From: Chelydra serpentina
Lineage: Eukaryota; Chordata; Testudines; Chelydridae
DNA length: 64,000 nucleotides
Assembly: GCA_037349315.1 (NCBI GenBank)
Contig: JBAIAC010000006.1
Location: forward strand, 13,551,501 to 13,615,500
Direction of reading: 5' to 3'
The notes beneath the pieces are model-generated. The model was not told the DNA's origin. It saw only the letters and a list, made by a program, of their open reading frames with translations, and did not search any database. This document shows positions 11,886-26,800 of the stretch, in pieces. A program made the translations under genes and the position numbers. Position 1 is the first letter of the stretch, and each line of letters begins with the position of its first letter.

Positions 11886-14800
11886 TACTTCCCTGGCACT
11901 CCTCACTGTAGTATTGTATCTGCATGCCTCACAAGCATTAATGAATGAAACCTTGCAACACTTGTGAGACAGAAAAGTCATCTTGTCTCCTGGATGGAAA
12001 ACTCAGCACTGAGTAATTTACCCAAGGTAATTTACAAGAATCCTGTGGCAAAAATGAGAATAGAGCCAAGATCTTCATCCTAGACCTAAGACCTAGCCAC
12101 AAATTCATCCTTCTTCCTAAAACAATCACACAATTTTCAAAGCACTGTTCAAGCAAGGACAAATGTATTAGCAGACATGGGCTGAGGTTTGAAATGTTTG
12201 TATCCACAGCTGACCTATCCCAAGTTAAGAGGTGTTTGGATACAGCATTTTGGTTTTGGTTGATCCTTAATTATAACCCTCCCTTGGATATACGTTTTGG
12301 GAAGCTGTTTGCCTGCAAAAACATGCAAAGCTTTGCTGTTGTAGTGGATAAGAATAAATCACAGCGATGGGTGAATCTCTCCAACCCTTCTTCTGAAGCC
12401 TGAACAGAAGTTTTTCTGAGGTTCAGCAAGGTTTGGTTTAGGACTCCTTCTACTCATGTTATTAATTAATTTTATTTTCATTTTCATGTACCTCAGCACT
12501 TGTGGGTTCCAGGTGGGAGCAGAAACAGAAGAGCTAAAATTCAACAGTTCTCATAGATTTCAAGGCCAGAAGTGACAATTGTGATCATCTAGTCTGGCCT
12601 CTTGTAGAGTGCTGGCCACAGAACTTTCCCAAAATAATTCCTGGAGTATATCTTTTAGAAAAACATCCCATTTTGATCTAACAATTGTCAGTAATGGAGC
12701 ATCCACCATGACCGTGGTCAGTTCTTCCAGTGGTTAATTACTTTCACTGTTAAAAATGTACACCTTATTTCCAGTCTGAATTTGTCTAGCTACAGCCATT
12801 GGGTCATGTTATACTTTTCTCTGCTAGATTGAAGAGTCCATTATTACATATTTGTTCCCCATGTACGTTCTGATAGACTGTAATCAAGTCACCCCTTAGC
12901 CTTCTCTTTGTTAAACTAAATAGATAGATTCTGGAATCTGTCCAGAACTATAAAGCATGTTTTACAATCCCTTAATCATTCTCATGGCTCTTCTCTGAAC
13001 CCTCTCCAATTTATCAACATCCTTCCTGAATAGTGGACGCTAGAACCGGACTCAGTATTCCAGCAGCTGTTGCACCAGTGCCAAATACAGAGGTAAAATA
13101 ACCTCTCTACTCCTACTCGTGAATCCCCTGTCTATGCATTCAAGGATTGCATTAACCCTTTTGGCTACAGCATTTCACTGGGAGCTCATGTTCAGCTGAT
13201 TATCCACTGTGACCCGCATATCTTTTTCAGAGTCACTGCTTCCCAAGATAGAGTCCGCCATCATGCAAACCTGGCCTACATTCTTTGTTGCGAGATGACA
13301 TTTAGCCATGTTAAAATGCACATTGTTTGCTTGTGCCCAGTTTACCAAGAGATCCAGATTACGAGTCTATATCAGTAACCTGTCCTCTTCATTATTTACT
13401 ACCCCTCAATTTCTGTGTCAGCTGCAAACTTTACTGGTGGTGAAGTATTTCTAGCTCAAATGAAAGTAGGGAGTACCAAAATCTCATGAAAAACACATCT
13501 TTTGAATTTCCAGCCCAATTTTGAAGACTCCTGAAAGATTAGAACAGCGGTGTCCAATACGTTCGCCACTAGCCACATGTGGCTAATAGGCTATTGAATT
13601 GTGGCTAATGCATGTGGCTTTTTTATAATGTGGCTAATAAGAAAAATTCAAAACCGTAAGTGTGGCTAGCAGTGTGGCTACCATCAAATTTATATTGGAC
13701 ACCGCTGGTTTAGAAGGTTTGAATAATCATCCAACCCCCTACATTTTAAAATTTGTCTGGGAAGGAGAACATCTCTGACTATGTGTTTGTACAATGTCTA
13801 GCTGATTAGGGTTTCTAAATGCTACTGGAACACAAACCATAAATAGTAATACGGGCTTGATTGTGAATCCCTTACTCCCACTGGGAAGCAGTTACTCTCA
13901 CAAGTAGTCTCATTGACACTGATAGGATCACTTGTGTGAGTAACTATTCACCAGTGTGAGTCAGTGTTCAGTCTTCCTCCAAAGCTGTTTAAATAAGTGC
14001 TGTATTAACAGAAGAAGAGGGGATTGAAATTTCTACTGTAATGCACAGGTTTAGTAGTAGGCAGTGCAGCTACAGCTGATCAAACAATGGAATTTCCATC
14101 CCAGTGGAAAGTCCATATGTCAACATTTGTTTACATCCCAAATGAGAATAAAAACTCAAAATATCAAAACTTTCTGTTGAACAAAAAATTGCATAAAAAT
14201 TTGATTTGGAAATCTTGAAAGATTTAATTTCAGGTTATCATTAATCTGTGTCTGCCTGACCTGCTGCAAATTGTAATTTTGGTCTCTCAAGTCACCATTC
14301 TCTCGTATAGGCTGGGCTCCTAGGCCAGACTACATTTCCTATGTGTGTCCTTCTGGGTGAGCTGCTGCATCATGGGAGTCCCATGACCATGATGCATCAT
14401 GGGTGATGTAGTCTAGCTAGAGAGTCTAGCCTATTGGGAAGACTGGGGACATGAGGCACCAGAACTATAATTACTATGAGACACCAAGGCAGCTCAGATG
14501 ACTGCAGAGATCAATGTCAAACTGAGCCAAAACAAAACACCTTGTTTTGGTTTTCAAAATGTCAGCAAAATTGACATTTTCTTATGACAACCATATTTTC
14601 TATCAAAAAACATTTTAGATAAAAAATTACCAACCAGATCTAACCACAGCACATGCTGCTTCATTTAACCAGCCTCATTGATACAATACATGTCCTTTGA
14701 TTTGGCAAATACATTAGGGTTGTACATTCAATTGCTGTATATAATTACCAAGATTTCTTCTTACCTGGTATAATACTTAGTTTCATAGGTGAACTTTGGA

Positions 14801-17800
14801 CCTTATCTTGAATGCGGTTAACAAAGGTACAGTATGCCTCGACATCTGACTTTGAGTTGCAGCTTTCTGCATAATTGTATGTGTAGCACACTTGGTTTCC
14901 TTGTGTTTTTTTCACTGCAAAGAAAGTTTTTAGGTGTGTTAATGTAATCTTGGGCGGCAGGTATCGAAGGCCAGTGGAGGCTAAACCAGGTCTAACCCAG
15001 GCTGTGGCCCCGCCCATGCTCCACCCCGAGACCCTGCCCTCACTCCCCACTCTCCCCTGAAGCTGGCGGGGGCTCAGCTCCAACTGGTGGCCTGGAGCTC
15101 GGGGATCGGGCTGGTGGCCAAGGGCTGTGGTGGCCAGGGACAGCCCAGGGGTTGGGCCAGCTGGGGTTCCTCTGGCCCCATGTGTGCTCAGGGCGGTGGC
15201 ATGCGGGGCTTTGGGCAGAAAGGGCAGGACCTAGGGACTAGCTTCCCTGAAGGGGGGGCAGGTTCACCCACCGCCCGCGAATGCAATAGTTTGGTTCTAT
15301 AGCTAGAGTAGAACAGGAAGTGCTTGTGAAAATCTCCTTTCTCAGCCTCTGAAAGAACAGCTCTCTCAGCACTTCTAGGGATAGATAGTCTCCTACTGTT
15401 CAAGCTTATGATCTTCTGATGCTTATGCTCATTCCTTGCTGCCTTCTTATGCTGTCTCTTCTGTCTACAGACATATAGTTTAAGCATCCTTCTGGCCTTC
15501 CACTATGAGAGCAACTTTCCCCCAAAGTCCTTTATGGTGCAGCAACAGTGGCTGGGGTAGCCACTTTAGTGCACCTCTTTCATTTTTGCTCTCCCTGCTT
15601 CTGCTGAAGCCTTTCAGTTTAGGTTAGGATTTTTAACTCTTCATCTGGTGACTCCCAGGTTCTGCACTGTCCTCAGTTTATCTTTCAGTCATCCCAAGAG
15701 TCTTCAACAGTAACCTCTCCTGTGTTGTTCTCTGTACCCTACTCACAAGCCTAATGATCCCTCCCTCCACAGTCTCCTCCTGCTTCACACTCCCTCCCAG
15801 AAACCTCAGGCCAGCACATTGTTTCCATTAGTAGTCTTCTAGCCAAGGAAGGTTAGATGCAATTCCTCTCAGAGCCTATCCACAGTGATGTTAAATTAAT
15901 CTAAATGTCAGTCTCCAAAAACTGATCAGCTGAATTGCTGAGGGTGTATGTAATTTCTGGGGATATTTTTAGTCAAATTAATTAAACCTTTGACTTTATT
16001 ACATTTCTGTTCTTGCTTATTTTAGCTACAAGCAGAGCACAAATTCATGGCAACTGCTGACTAATGCAAACAGAATGCGCTGTATCTGCATAATTAGATG
16101 GTTATTCCTCTCTCTCTTCTAATCTCATGATATTTGTTAATTTTTTGAGCCACTCGGGAACTTCAACTATACACAATGTGCTAAATAATTAGTAGAATGT
16201 ATAACTGCACTAAATTCAAAGACCTAGAACCACAGACATTTACACTGGAAAAGTCCTTTTGTCCATATCCTTGGTGAATATGGGATAGTTCCTTACATTG
16301 TATTCTTGAAAATTTTGTGCCATTTGGTTTGAAATTACTCAAGCTATGGAGTTTTCACCACTTGCTTTGAGAGGCTGTTCCATGGTCTAATAGACATCGC
16401 TAACCGGAAATGTTTCCTCTTACTCATCTTAAATATGCTTTTGCTTAGTTTCATGGCTATTACCCCTACACACCTGAGCCACCCTTAACGAAGTCTCTTT
16501 CCTTGGTGTTTACTCATTTTAAATGCTTGGGGATGGCTATCAGATCATAGCTATGCATCAGTTACATGGACCCACAAGAAAAATATGATCCTAAATTTTG
16601 AATATAAAATGAAACAAATGGCTAGAAAATGTTGGCAAACTGACCAAACCTAATATGAAAGTCACTGGTAGAAAGTAAAGACAGAATCCCAGCAAGTACC
16701 TGTACGACAGGGGTCAGCATGTCCCTGCAGCCCGCCACTTCCCGCAGCTCCCATTGGCCGGGAACAGCAAACCGCGGCCACTGGGAGCTACGGCGGGGGC
16801 CATGCCTGCGGACAGTCAATGTAAACAAAATGTCTCACGGCACGCCAGTGGATTATCCTGATGGGCCGCATGATGAAGTTTGCCGACCCCTGCTTGTATG
16901 ACTTTAACATAACCACATTTTGGATCTGATCCTACACTCATGGAAGTAAATGGCAAAACCTCCATTAACTCCAATGGGATCAGGGTCAGACTAAATTATG
17001 AGAGTGCGCTACCTGCACTACAGCACGAACGGAGAGATCTTGGGTTCAAAATGGTGACAATCCCAAATTAGACATGATGTAATGATTAAAGACAACAAAG
17101 CATAAGGATAGGAAGAGCCTGGATTACAGTAATGAGACTGCACATTTAAAAAAATACTTATAATTATTTGCTCACTAATTGTGGGCATCATAGAAGAAAT
17201 GAATCTTATGGGGGGGGGGTGTCCACAATTATCCACACATTCAATACTATTTTCAGAGTAAAGTATTGACTTCCTTACCATCCCTAGATTCCCTTTGTTG
17301 AACTGTGAATGTAACATTATAGTTTTCCGTTCCATTTATGCAGCACTTTAGGACCTGAGGTACATTGCATCGTATAAATCCTTGAATGGGATCGAGTACA
17401 ATATTCTGTTTCAGAGGCAGAGGAACAATCTCAACTGTTGTACTAGCAGAACTTGGCAAAGACTCCTGAAAGAATGTGCAAGTATAGGTGCCTGAAAGCA
17501 ATGAAACAAAACCAGGCCTCAGCTGAAAGCAGACTGCAGACTGTGATGAACTGGTAAAATACCTGTATTACATTTTTATGAATATGGTATATGTCTCTGT
17601 GTGGTTGTCTATGGAGGCTTACTTGCTATAGAGATAGATCAAAAGGGATTGCTAAAGACACCGAGCTGGAAAGGTAAAACAACGACCCAGATCAGGAACA
17701 TCCCTGCAAGCACTCAAGTACAACAGCCGGGTTAGTAGATGCCTACTGGATTGTGCACTGCACAAAACACAGCTTGAGAAGGAGCTGGTGGTGCTCCCTT

Positions 17801-20800
17801 TATATGCAATAGTTGGAGTACTCACGAAGGATGTGAAAGACTCAGATTCAAATCCACACTGCCTACTTTGGAGGAGGGACTTGGACCCAGGTCTCCTACC
17901 TCTCAGCTGAGCGTCCTAACCTCTGGGGTTGGGTTCTCTCCATCTCTCTTGTTGAAGCTGTTCCACTCTGTATGAAATCCTTAAATATTAATTATGCCGG
18001 AGAGAGACCATGAGACTGACTCTGTAGCCTGCTGGTTAAGGTATCCACCTGGGAGATGCAAGTTCCAGCCCCTGTTCTATTGACTTCAATGGGACCACTT
18101 GTGTGATGAAAGCTGTGCATGTGTTTAAGTGTCTTGCTGGATGGGGGGGTTAGGTGAAGTTCTAATTTTCAAATGATTGGTAATGTCACCTTCCTTGTCG
18201 TTCTGACCTAACCACACTGTGATGTGACGCCTTCACTTACCGTTCCAGGCCTGAGTGGCAGCCTTCACTGTGAGCACGGACCTGGCTTTGCTTGGGGATT
18301 CCAGGTTACAGATGTATAGCCTAGAGTCTATAATTTTAGACTCGATTTGCCAGGTGACATTATTGCAATTGCTCACATCGCTGGTGCATGTTAGAGAAAA
18401 ATTATGTCCCTCAGAAACTTGAGCTTTTGTGCTTGAAGATATTTCTACATTTGCTGAAAAACATAAGATAAATGATTCATTATTGTTATTTGTCATTTGC
18501 ATGTGGCACAATAGGCAGGCTGGGTGTCATATGGAGAGAACAGAGACATAGTCCCTGCCCAAGGCACTTACACCCAACTCCGTGCAATCAGATTCTATCA
18601 GCATTCTGCAAAGGCTCCTTACCTGCTCGTAAATATGTCACTTTGATGGCTTTACTTCTGAGGGCGCCATTCCCCGTGCTCAGCTCACACGTGTACGTTA
18701 TCTCAGTACCAGGCGTGATTGGGCACTGAGACCGATTGGCTTGGAGGGTGTACTCAGTACAGTTTGGAGTTAAACTGACGGTTCCTGTATTGAAATAAAC
18801 AATCCCAGAGCTGTCACTGCTGTCTGTCTAACTCAACCACAAGTGAAGCCTGTGGACTTGTCCTACCTATGCAAACCCTAGGTGTAGGCACAAGTTTTGA
18901 CACTGAGACATTTTAATCGCCCCCTCCTGAAGTCCACACTCAGCCTTTACTTGGGCAAAACTCACAGTGGCCTAGTAAGGACTTCAGGATTGGGCCAAAG
19001 TGCACATATAGAGGTGGCTCTTAACACTTGCCAATTACCTGAGACACCCATTGGCCCAGTTCTACAATCCTTACTCAGGTTGAGCGGCACATACTCCCAT
19101 GAGTAGTCCCACTGAGTCCAATAGCCCTGGTTGGGTGAGTGAGGACAAGTCACTGTGAGTAACGGTTTCAGATTCAGGCCTGAGAGAAGTATTTGGAGTC
19201 GGCTAATCTCAGTATTGGCAGATTCAAGGAGTTTCTTACAGTAAGTAGTGGAAAGTACAAAGAGATACTGCAAATATTAAACTCATCTCTTTATCTTAGG
19301 GGAAACTAACATTTTTAAGGGCCATCCTGTAACTGTATTTTGGGTGTCAAGGGAGGAGGATTAGACATAATGGGGCAAATTTACCAAAACTGCCTATCTA
19401 AATCACACCCACAAAATCTGAGTGTGCATCTCTTGTTCAAGCAAAACTCATGGTCGAAATCCTAACCCCACTGAAGTCAAAGGCAAAAGTCCCATTGAAA
19501 TCAGTGGGCCAGGATTTCACCCTCTATGTCTGAGTAATTCACAAGTGCATGAATCCCTGGGTGCAAGTGCAATTATTTGCGGGGGGAGGGGGGGTGTCCA
19601 GTGGATATACTGTACTTAGATTTTCAGAAAGCCTTCGACAAGGTCCCTCACCAAAGGCTATTAAGCAAAGTAAGCAGTCATGAGATAAGAGGGAAGGTCC
19701 TCTCATGGAACAGTAACTGGTTAAAAGATAGGAAACAAAGGGTAGGAATAAATGGTCAGTTTTCAGAATGGTGAGAGGTAAATAGTGGTGTCCCCCAGGG
19801 GATCCATACTGGGCCCAGTCTTATTCAACATATTCAGGGATGATCTGGAAAAAGGGGTAAACAGTGAGATGGCACAATTTGCAGATGATACAAAACTACT
19901 CAAGATAGTTAAGTCCCAGGCAGATGGCAAAAAGCTACAAAAGGATCTCTCAGAACTGCATGACTGGGCAACAAAATGGCAGATGAAATTCAATGTTGAT
20001 AAATGCAAAGTAATGCACATTGGAAAACTTAATCCCACCTATACATATAAAATGACGGGGTCTAAATTAGCTGCTACCACTCAAGAAAGAGATCTTGGAG
20101 TCATTGTGGCTAGTTCTCTGAAAACATCCACTCAACGTGCAGCGGCAGTCAAAAAAGTGAACAGAATGTTGGGAATCATTAAGAAAGGGATAGATGATAA
20201 GACAGAAAATATCATGTTGCCTCTATATAAATCCACGGTATGCCCACATCTTCAATACTGCATGGAGATGTGGTTGCCTCATCTAAAAATAAAATAAAAT
20301 ATTGGACTTGGAAAAGGTTCAGAAAAGAGCAGAGGTGCAAGTAAGCCGGTACGGCCCGGTACGGCGTACCGGCAAGAGCCAGTGTACCGTACCAGGGTGG
20401 ATTGGCTTCCCCAGGCGGCAATTTAAAGGGCCTGGGGCTCCCAGCAGCGGCTGGAGCCTTGGGCTCTTTAAATTGCTGCCAGAGCCCCACTGCCGGAGCC
20501 CTGGGGTAGCAGCGGCAGGGCTCCGGCGGTGATTTAAAGGGCCCGGGGCGTCACTGTGGTAGCGGTGGCTGGGAGCCCCTGGCCCTTTAAATTGCTGCCA
20601 CAGTCCCCGGCTGCCGCTACTACCCTGGGGCTCCGGCAGCGGGGCTCAGGTGGCGATTTAAAGGGCCTGGGGCTCCCACTGCCGCTATCCTACGGGACCC
20701 TTTAAATCGCCACCTGAGGCCCGCTGCTGGAGCCTTGGGGTAGCGGCAGTGGAGCTCCGGTGGTGATTTAAAGGGCCAGGGGCTCCCAGCCGCTGCTACC

Positions 20801-23800
20801 ACAGTGGAGCCCCGGACTCTTAAATCGCCCCCAAATCCCAGGGCTCTCAGCCGCCTCTGCAGCTGGTAGCTCTGGGGGTGATTTAAAGGGCCCGGGGCTC
20901 CCAGTTGCTGCTATTGCAGCCGGAGCCCCGGGCCCTTTAAATCCTGATGTAAAGGGCCTGGGGATCTAAAGGCCCCGCCTCTTCCGGTAGAGGCCCCGCC
21001 CCCTGCTCAGGACTCCGGAGTACTGGTAAGTCCTTTAAGTTACTTTTACCCCTGGAAAAGGGCAACATAAATTATTAGGGGTATGGAACGGCGTCTGTAT
21101 GAGGAGAGATTAATAAGACTGGGACTTTTCAACTTGGAAAAAAGATGACTAAGGGAGGAGATGATAGATGTCTATAAAATCATGACTGGTGTGGAGAAAG
21201 TAAATAAAAAAGTGTCATTTACTCTTACTCATAACACAAGAACTAGGAGTCACCAAATGAAATTAATAGACAGCAGGTTTAAAACAAACAACGGAAGTAT
21301 TTTTTCACGCAACGCATAGTCAACCTGCGGAGCTCCTTGCCAGAGGATATTGTGAAGGCCAAGACCATAACAGAGTTCAAAAAAAAAAAAAGGACTAGAT
21401 AAATTCATGGAGAATAGGTTCATCAATGGCTATTAGCCAGGATGGGCAGGGATGATGTCCCTAGCCTCTGTTTGCCAGAAGCTGGGAATGGGCGACGGGA
21501 TGGATCACTTGATGATTACCTGTTCTGTTCATTCCCTCTGGGGCACCTGGCATCAGGGCCGGCTCCAGGCACCAACCAACCAAGCACGTGCTTGGGGCGG
21601 CACCTGGAGGGGGGCGGCGCTGAGGTTTTTTTTTTTTTAAATTAAAAAAAAAACCCACGCTTCCCAGGCGGGGCAGCGGGCCCCGGGTGAGCCCCACTCT
21701 TCGCCCTGGCCAGGGCGGAAAGCACGGCACGCCCGCAGCCCCGCGGCCCTGCTGCCCTGGCCGGGGCACCGGTGGGGAGGGCGGCATGCCCCCGGCCCTG
21801 CTGTCCCGGCCGGGGCGCCAGTGGGGAGCGCCGCATGCCCGCCCCCCGCTCCTGGTGCCGGGAAGAGTGGTTTTTTAATTTAATTTTAAAAAAAAAACCC
21901 TCAGCGCCGCCCCCCTCCAGGTGCCGCCCCAAGCACGTGCTTGGTCGGCTGGTGCCTGGAGTTGGCCCTGTTTCCAGCCCTCTGTGGCAGTTATGGGGTG
22001 GCAGAAGTTAGAGCAGCCCTCACTCTGTTCTAACAGTGTATGGCAATGGCTACAGTAGCACTAAGACAATGCAAGTGGGAACTTTATCTTGGCTTGGCAC
22101 AGCACCCACTGACTTGTGATTTAAGCATTTGAGGCGTCCTGAGGATCTGGCCCTTTTGTGCATGAAACACCTGCATGGGCCTCTTTTTAGCTGCAAATTA
22201 GGAGGAGAGATTTAGAAAAAAAACTGGCCTGTAATATGTGAGACTGAATATTGTCGGTCTTACCCAAAATATTTATTGTTGTATTCCAGTTAGTAGTAAA
22301 GGATTGTATATTTCCATCAATGCAGCAGCTCAGCAATACTTTGGTACCGTCACATACAACGTCAGTGTCCCCTGACTGCACAATGTTTATTGGAGCTACT
22401 GTTATATTTTTTGTTGCTGAATATAACCATGGGTTCGTGAAAACACAAGAATAAGGACCTGTAAAGGAAATATAATATTACTGCTGAGAACTCATTCTGG
22501 CTTAATCCCCTAGAGCAATGAAAATTAGATTCAGCTAGTCACCCCCTAGCCCAATAATAGCTTAATCCCTTTAACCCCTTTTTTGCTGGACACTGGCACA
22601 AAACCTATGTGATAATGATACATGTCATGGTTCCACTGCTGGTGGTATGTGTCATAGGCCCATTGGAACAGTGGCACTTTAAGGAGAACAAAGAAGTACT
22701 GCATGTGCCTCTTATACAATGTACTTAGTACCAGTGTTCCCAAGTCTATCCCTTTATCTCTTTTCTCTATCATTGCTGGCAATTCCACTCCTCGCTGTGT
22801 CCCTCAAGCTTGCTGCCTTGGCATCATATCTTACTCCTTTCTCTTCTTCCCCCCTAATAAATAGTGCTGGATTTTCCTCGCCTGCATCTCCAACATCCAC
22901 CTGCTCCCTCCTATTCCCACTGCCAAGCCCTTTGTATCAGTCCAACATACCTCTTGCCTTGACCACTGATACCTCGTCTTCTCCGGCTTCCTGAACTCCC
23001 ACCAGCCAAAGTACTGCGGCAAAAATCATCTACATTGTCTGTATCCCTGATCAGATCCAGCCCCTCTCTTCTCTTGGATATAAAGTGCTGTGTAATAATA
23101 CTTAGCTGTTTTCATCTATAGATCTCAAAGCACTTTGCAAAGGAAGTAAGTATCATCACCCCCTTTTACAGATGATGTGAAGTAGCCGGACCAAGGTCAC
23201 ATAGTAGAGCAGTGTCAGAGCTGGGAATAGAACTCATGGTTCTTAACTCCCAGTCCTGTCCATGTTACCTGGCTCCTTAATACTAAGCTCTAATATATCA
23301 TCTCTTTTCAAAGGGCTCTCCAAACATTAACAATTTAATTTGCTATGGAACTCTAAGCTGTTACTTTAGTATAATATAATAAATGCACTACGCTGGCATC
23401 ACCATTCAGAAGCTGATTCATTAAAGAAAGTCATAGGAAAATGATGGGGGGAAAGGTGCATTTGCCCTTCTGTTTTAAATAAATATAATCATTGTATTCT
23501 TCTTTGTTCCATTGCCAATTACAATTACACTTCCATATACACATTTTGCAAGAGGGACACAATCGTACCGGTATCATCCTGTGTAACACTGGTAATTTCC
23601 AGAACTGACTTTGTAGTGTTTTCCACAGTTATTGTACGTATTGAACGCCGAATGCTATTTGAGATTATACGTTCAGAATGATACCAGGCCACATTCACTG
23701 TATCCAACAATATCTCACAATTCATTATTACTGTATCCCCCTGGAAAATGTTCTTAGGGGACACCGAGATGTTGACTAGACCTGGAAAGGCAAAGAGAAA

Positions 23801-26800
23801 CCTGTATTATGAATTTATTTATTTTATTACTTCATCTGACATTTACCTAGCGTCTCCCATCTCAAAGGAATCCTAAGCATTTCACACATTATACACATTC
23901 GGTGTCAATGATATGCAGCCACCTCTGGGGTGCAGGGCGTCAGCTATGCAGCTGACTGGTGCGTAACACGCTGCCCAACAGCAGAGTGGAAATTCTGGCC
24001 AAGAGCTCTAGTGCAAACCTCAGCACTCATTAAAGAGCTGTGAGATTTGCAATGTGCAAAGAGCGGACTGGTGCTTGGGGCCTGAGGTGTTGAGCTGCCT
24101 CAATTCCAATGGGCCTTGGTTTGTAACGTCTTGCCTCATTGACCCCTTGCAACGAACAATACAATGTTCAATTTATCTCTTTGGGAGAGGCTAGCTTGGG
24201 CTTCATTGCTGTGGTGACAGGGTTCTTGTTGTCAACAGGAGATGCTGTGGGCCGCGTCTAGGACAACTGGCTCGTTCATTTCTTCCATGGGAGCTGAGCT
24301 GCTTTGTAAGTCTGGTCTCAAGCGTTCAAATGATTGTTACCGTTATTGTTTGTATTACAAATGATTGTTCACAAACTTTAAAGCAAATTCATAGCACACA
24401 AAATAGAGCTTAAATCTTACCTGTTATCGCTAATGAATCAGGGTCTACCATATATGATTTATCTAGCGACTGTGGAATATTTCTGCTGGCACTTTCGATT
24501 TGGGTGACTGTTGCTGAGGCGGCTTTGATCTCAAAGTCCACAATAACACTTCCAGCCCTAAACAGAGCCAAGAATTTTTAAAAAACGTTTTGATTCAAGA
24601 ACGATTAAGGGTCTAGAGAACATGACCTATGAAGGAAGGCTGAAGGAATTGGGTTTGTTTAGTTTGGAAAAGAGAAGACTGAGAGGGGACATGATAGCAG
24701 TCTTCAGGTATCTAAAAGGGTGTCATAAGGAGGAGGGAGAAAACTTGTTCATCTTAGCATCTGAGGATAGAACAAGAAGCAATGGGCTTAAACTGCAGCA
24801 AGGGAGGTTTAGGTTGGACATTAGGAAAAAGTTCCTAACTGTCAGGGTGGTTAAATACTGGAATAAACTGCCCAGGGCGGTTGTGGAATCTCCATCTCTG
24901 GAGATATTTAAGAGTAGGTTAGATAAATGTCTATCAGGGATGGTCTAGACAGTAATTGGTCCTGCCATGAGGGCAGGGGGCTGGACTCGATGACCTCTCG
25001 AGGTCCCTTCCAGCCCTAGACTCTATGGGTACGTCTATACTCACGCGTCCTGTCGGAGGCGCGGGATCGATCTTCTGGGTTCGATTTATCGCGTCTTGTC
25101 TAGACGTGATAAATCGAACCAGGAAGTGCTCCGCCGTCGACGCTGGTAATCCAGCTCGACGAACGGAGTAGGCGGAGTCGACGGGGGAGCCTGCGTGCCG
25201 CATGTGGACCCCGGGTAAGTGTTTTTTCATTCGAACTAAGATAGTTCGACTTCAGCTACGTTATTCACGTAGCTGAAGTTGCGTATCTTAGTTCGAATTA
25301 TGGGGTTAGTGTAGACCAGCCCTATGAATCTATGAAACGTACTAATCCCTGGCACTTAGGTAATGTTTCCTATACTCAGATCTGTGAGCAACCATTATGA
25401 ATCTCCACAACTTCTCAGTGAGATGTTTACAAGGTTACCTACCTTCTGCCTCCCATTGGGTGACATTCACTCCTGTGCAAAGGGCCAGCACAAGGCATAC
25501 GGATGAATTTGGTCCTATTTTGAGAGCTAAAGTGCTGCACAGTCATCTGCACAGGGTGACCAGACAGCAAGTGTGAAAAATCGGGACGGGGGTGGGGGGG
25601 TAATAGAAGCCTATATAAGAAAAAGACCCCCAAATCGGGACTGTCCCTATAAAATCGGGACATCTGGTCACTACAGGGATGAATTTCATCCACAATGCTT
25701 CATATTCACACAAACTTGGGGGAATTCCAGCTGTTTGTGTTTCTAGTGTGCCTGTCTTACTGTTATCCCAGTGCTGTGTATGGATTCCAACCACAGTAAC
25801 TACGGGTCATCTAATTCCTAGGCCTCGTTTTGTGTCCTCCTGAAAGGGGGAAAAACAACAAGAAGAAAGAGGGGCTCACATCTTTTGAAAAAGAAAAACA
25901 ACCCCAAGGCGGTTTACTTACCTGAAACCAGTGACTCTTGCTGACATGAAGCCCGGCAAAGATTTGTAGCTAGCCGTAAACTGAAAAGGAAGAAATATAT
26001 TGCACCACGTGAACCCTCTGGACATTTTTGCTGGAAGTCTGTTGTTGGTAACTGGAGAGCTGACTTGATTTCAGCAAATAGGAACGCGGAAGGTAAGCTC
26101 TGATACAGTGGGCCCGAGGCTCCTTTCACTTACACTCTGTGATGGAGATTAGCATGAGGAGAAATAATCTGACATTTTTAGTGCCTGTTATCCTGAAAGA
26201 TACCTATAAACACTTGACTGTAGATCTGCATAATTGAAATCAATAGGAATTTTGCCATAGATTCCCAGTGGGAGCAGGAATTGGCCCTCTCTATCTGCCT
26301 TACGTGTTTATAGGGCCTGCATTACTGTAGTATCATACTCTTTAATGTATTTATCCTCAGAGCGACCCCATGAGGTAGCGAGTGCTATTATCTCCATTGG
26401 ACAGACAGCAACCAAGCAAGCAAGCAAGAATCAATGCTTACGCCCCTTCTGCTACGGACAATCCCGGACCCTCCAGCCTTGTCCTTGAGGGCTCGTAGCA
26501 GGCGCTGCTCCAGTGTGGGGAATTCCTGGGCACCCACAAGGCCAGGGTCCCCAGGTGAGACTGTTCGTCCAAAGCAATTCACGTAGCTGCTTTTATCACT
26601 ATCTCTTTCTCGGGGGGGACGTATTCACCCACAAGCAGGCTCTGGCAGGAAACACTATTGCTTCCTATTCCCACACTTCACAGTCTTGGGCCTCGCTTAT
26701 TTCTTTACTTGTTTGTCCAGTCGAGTGGCTGCAAGCCAGCCCGGCCGGTCAAAGCCAGTTCACTACTAGCTCCCTCCAAACCATTCTGTAACAACAGCCC

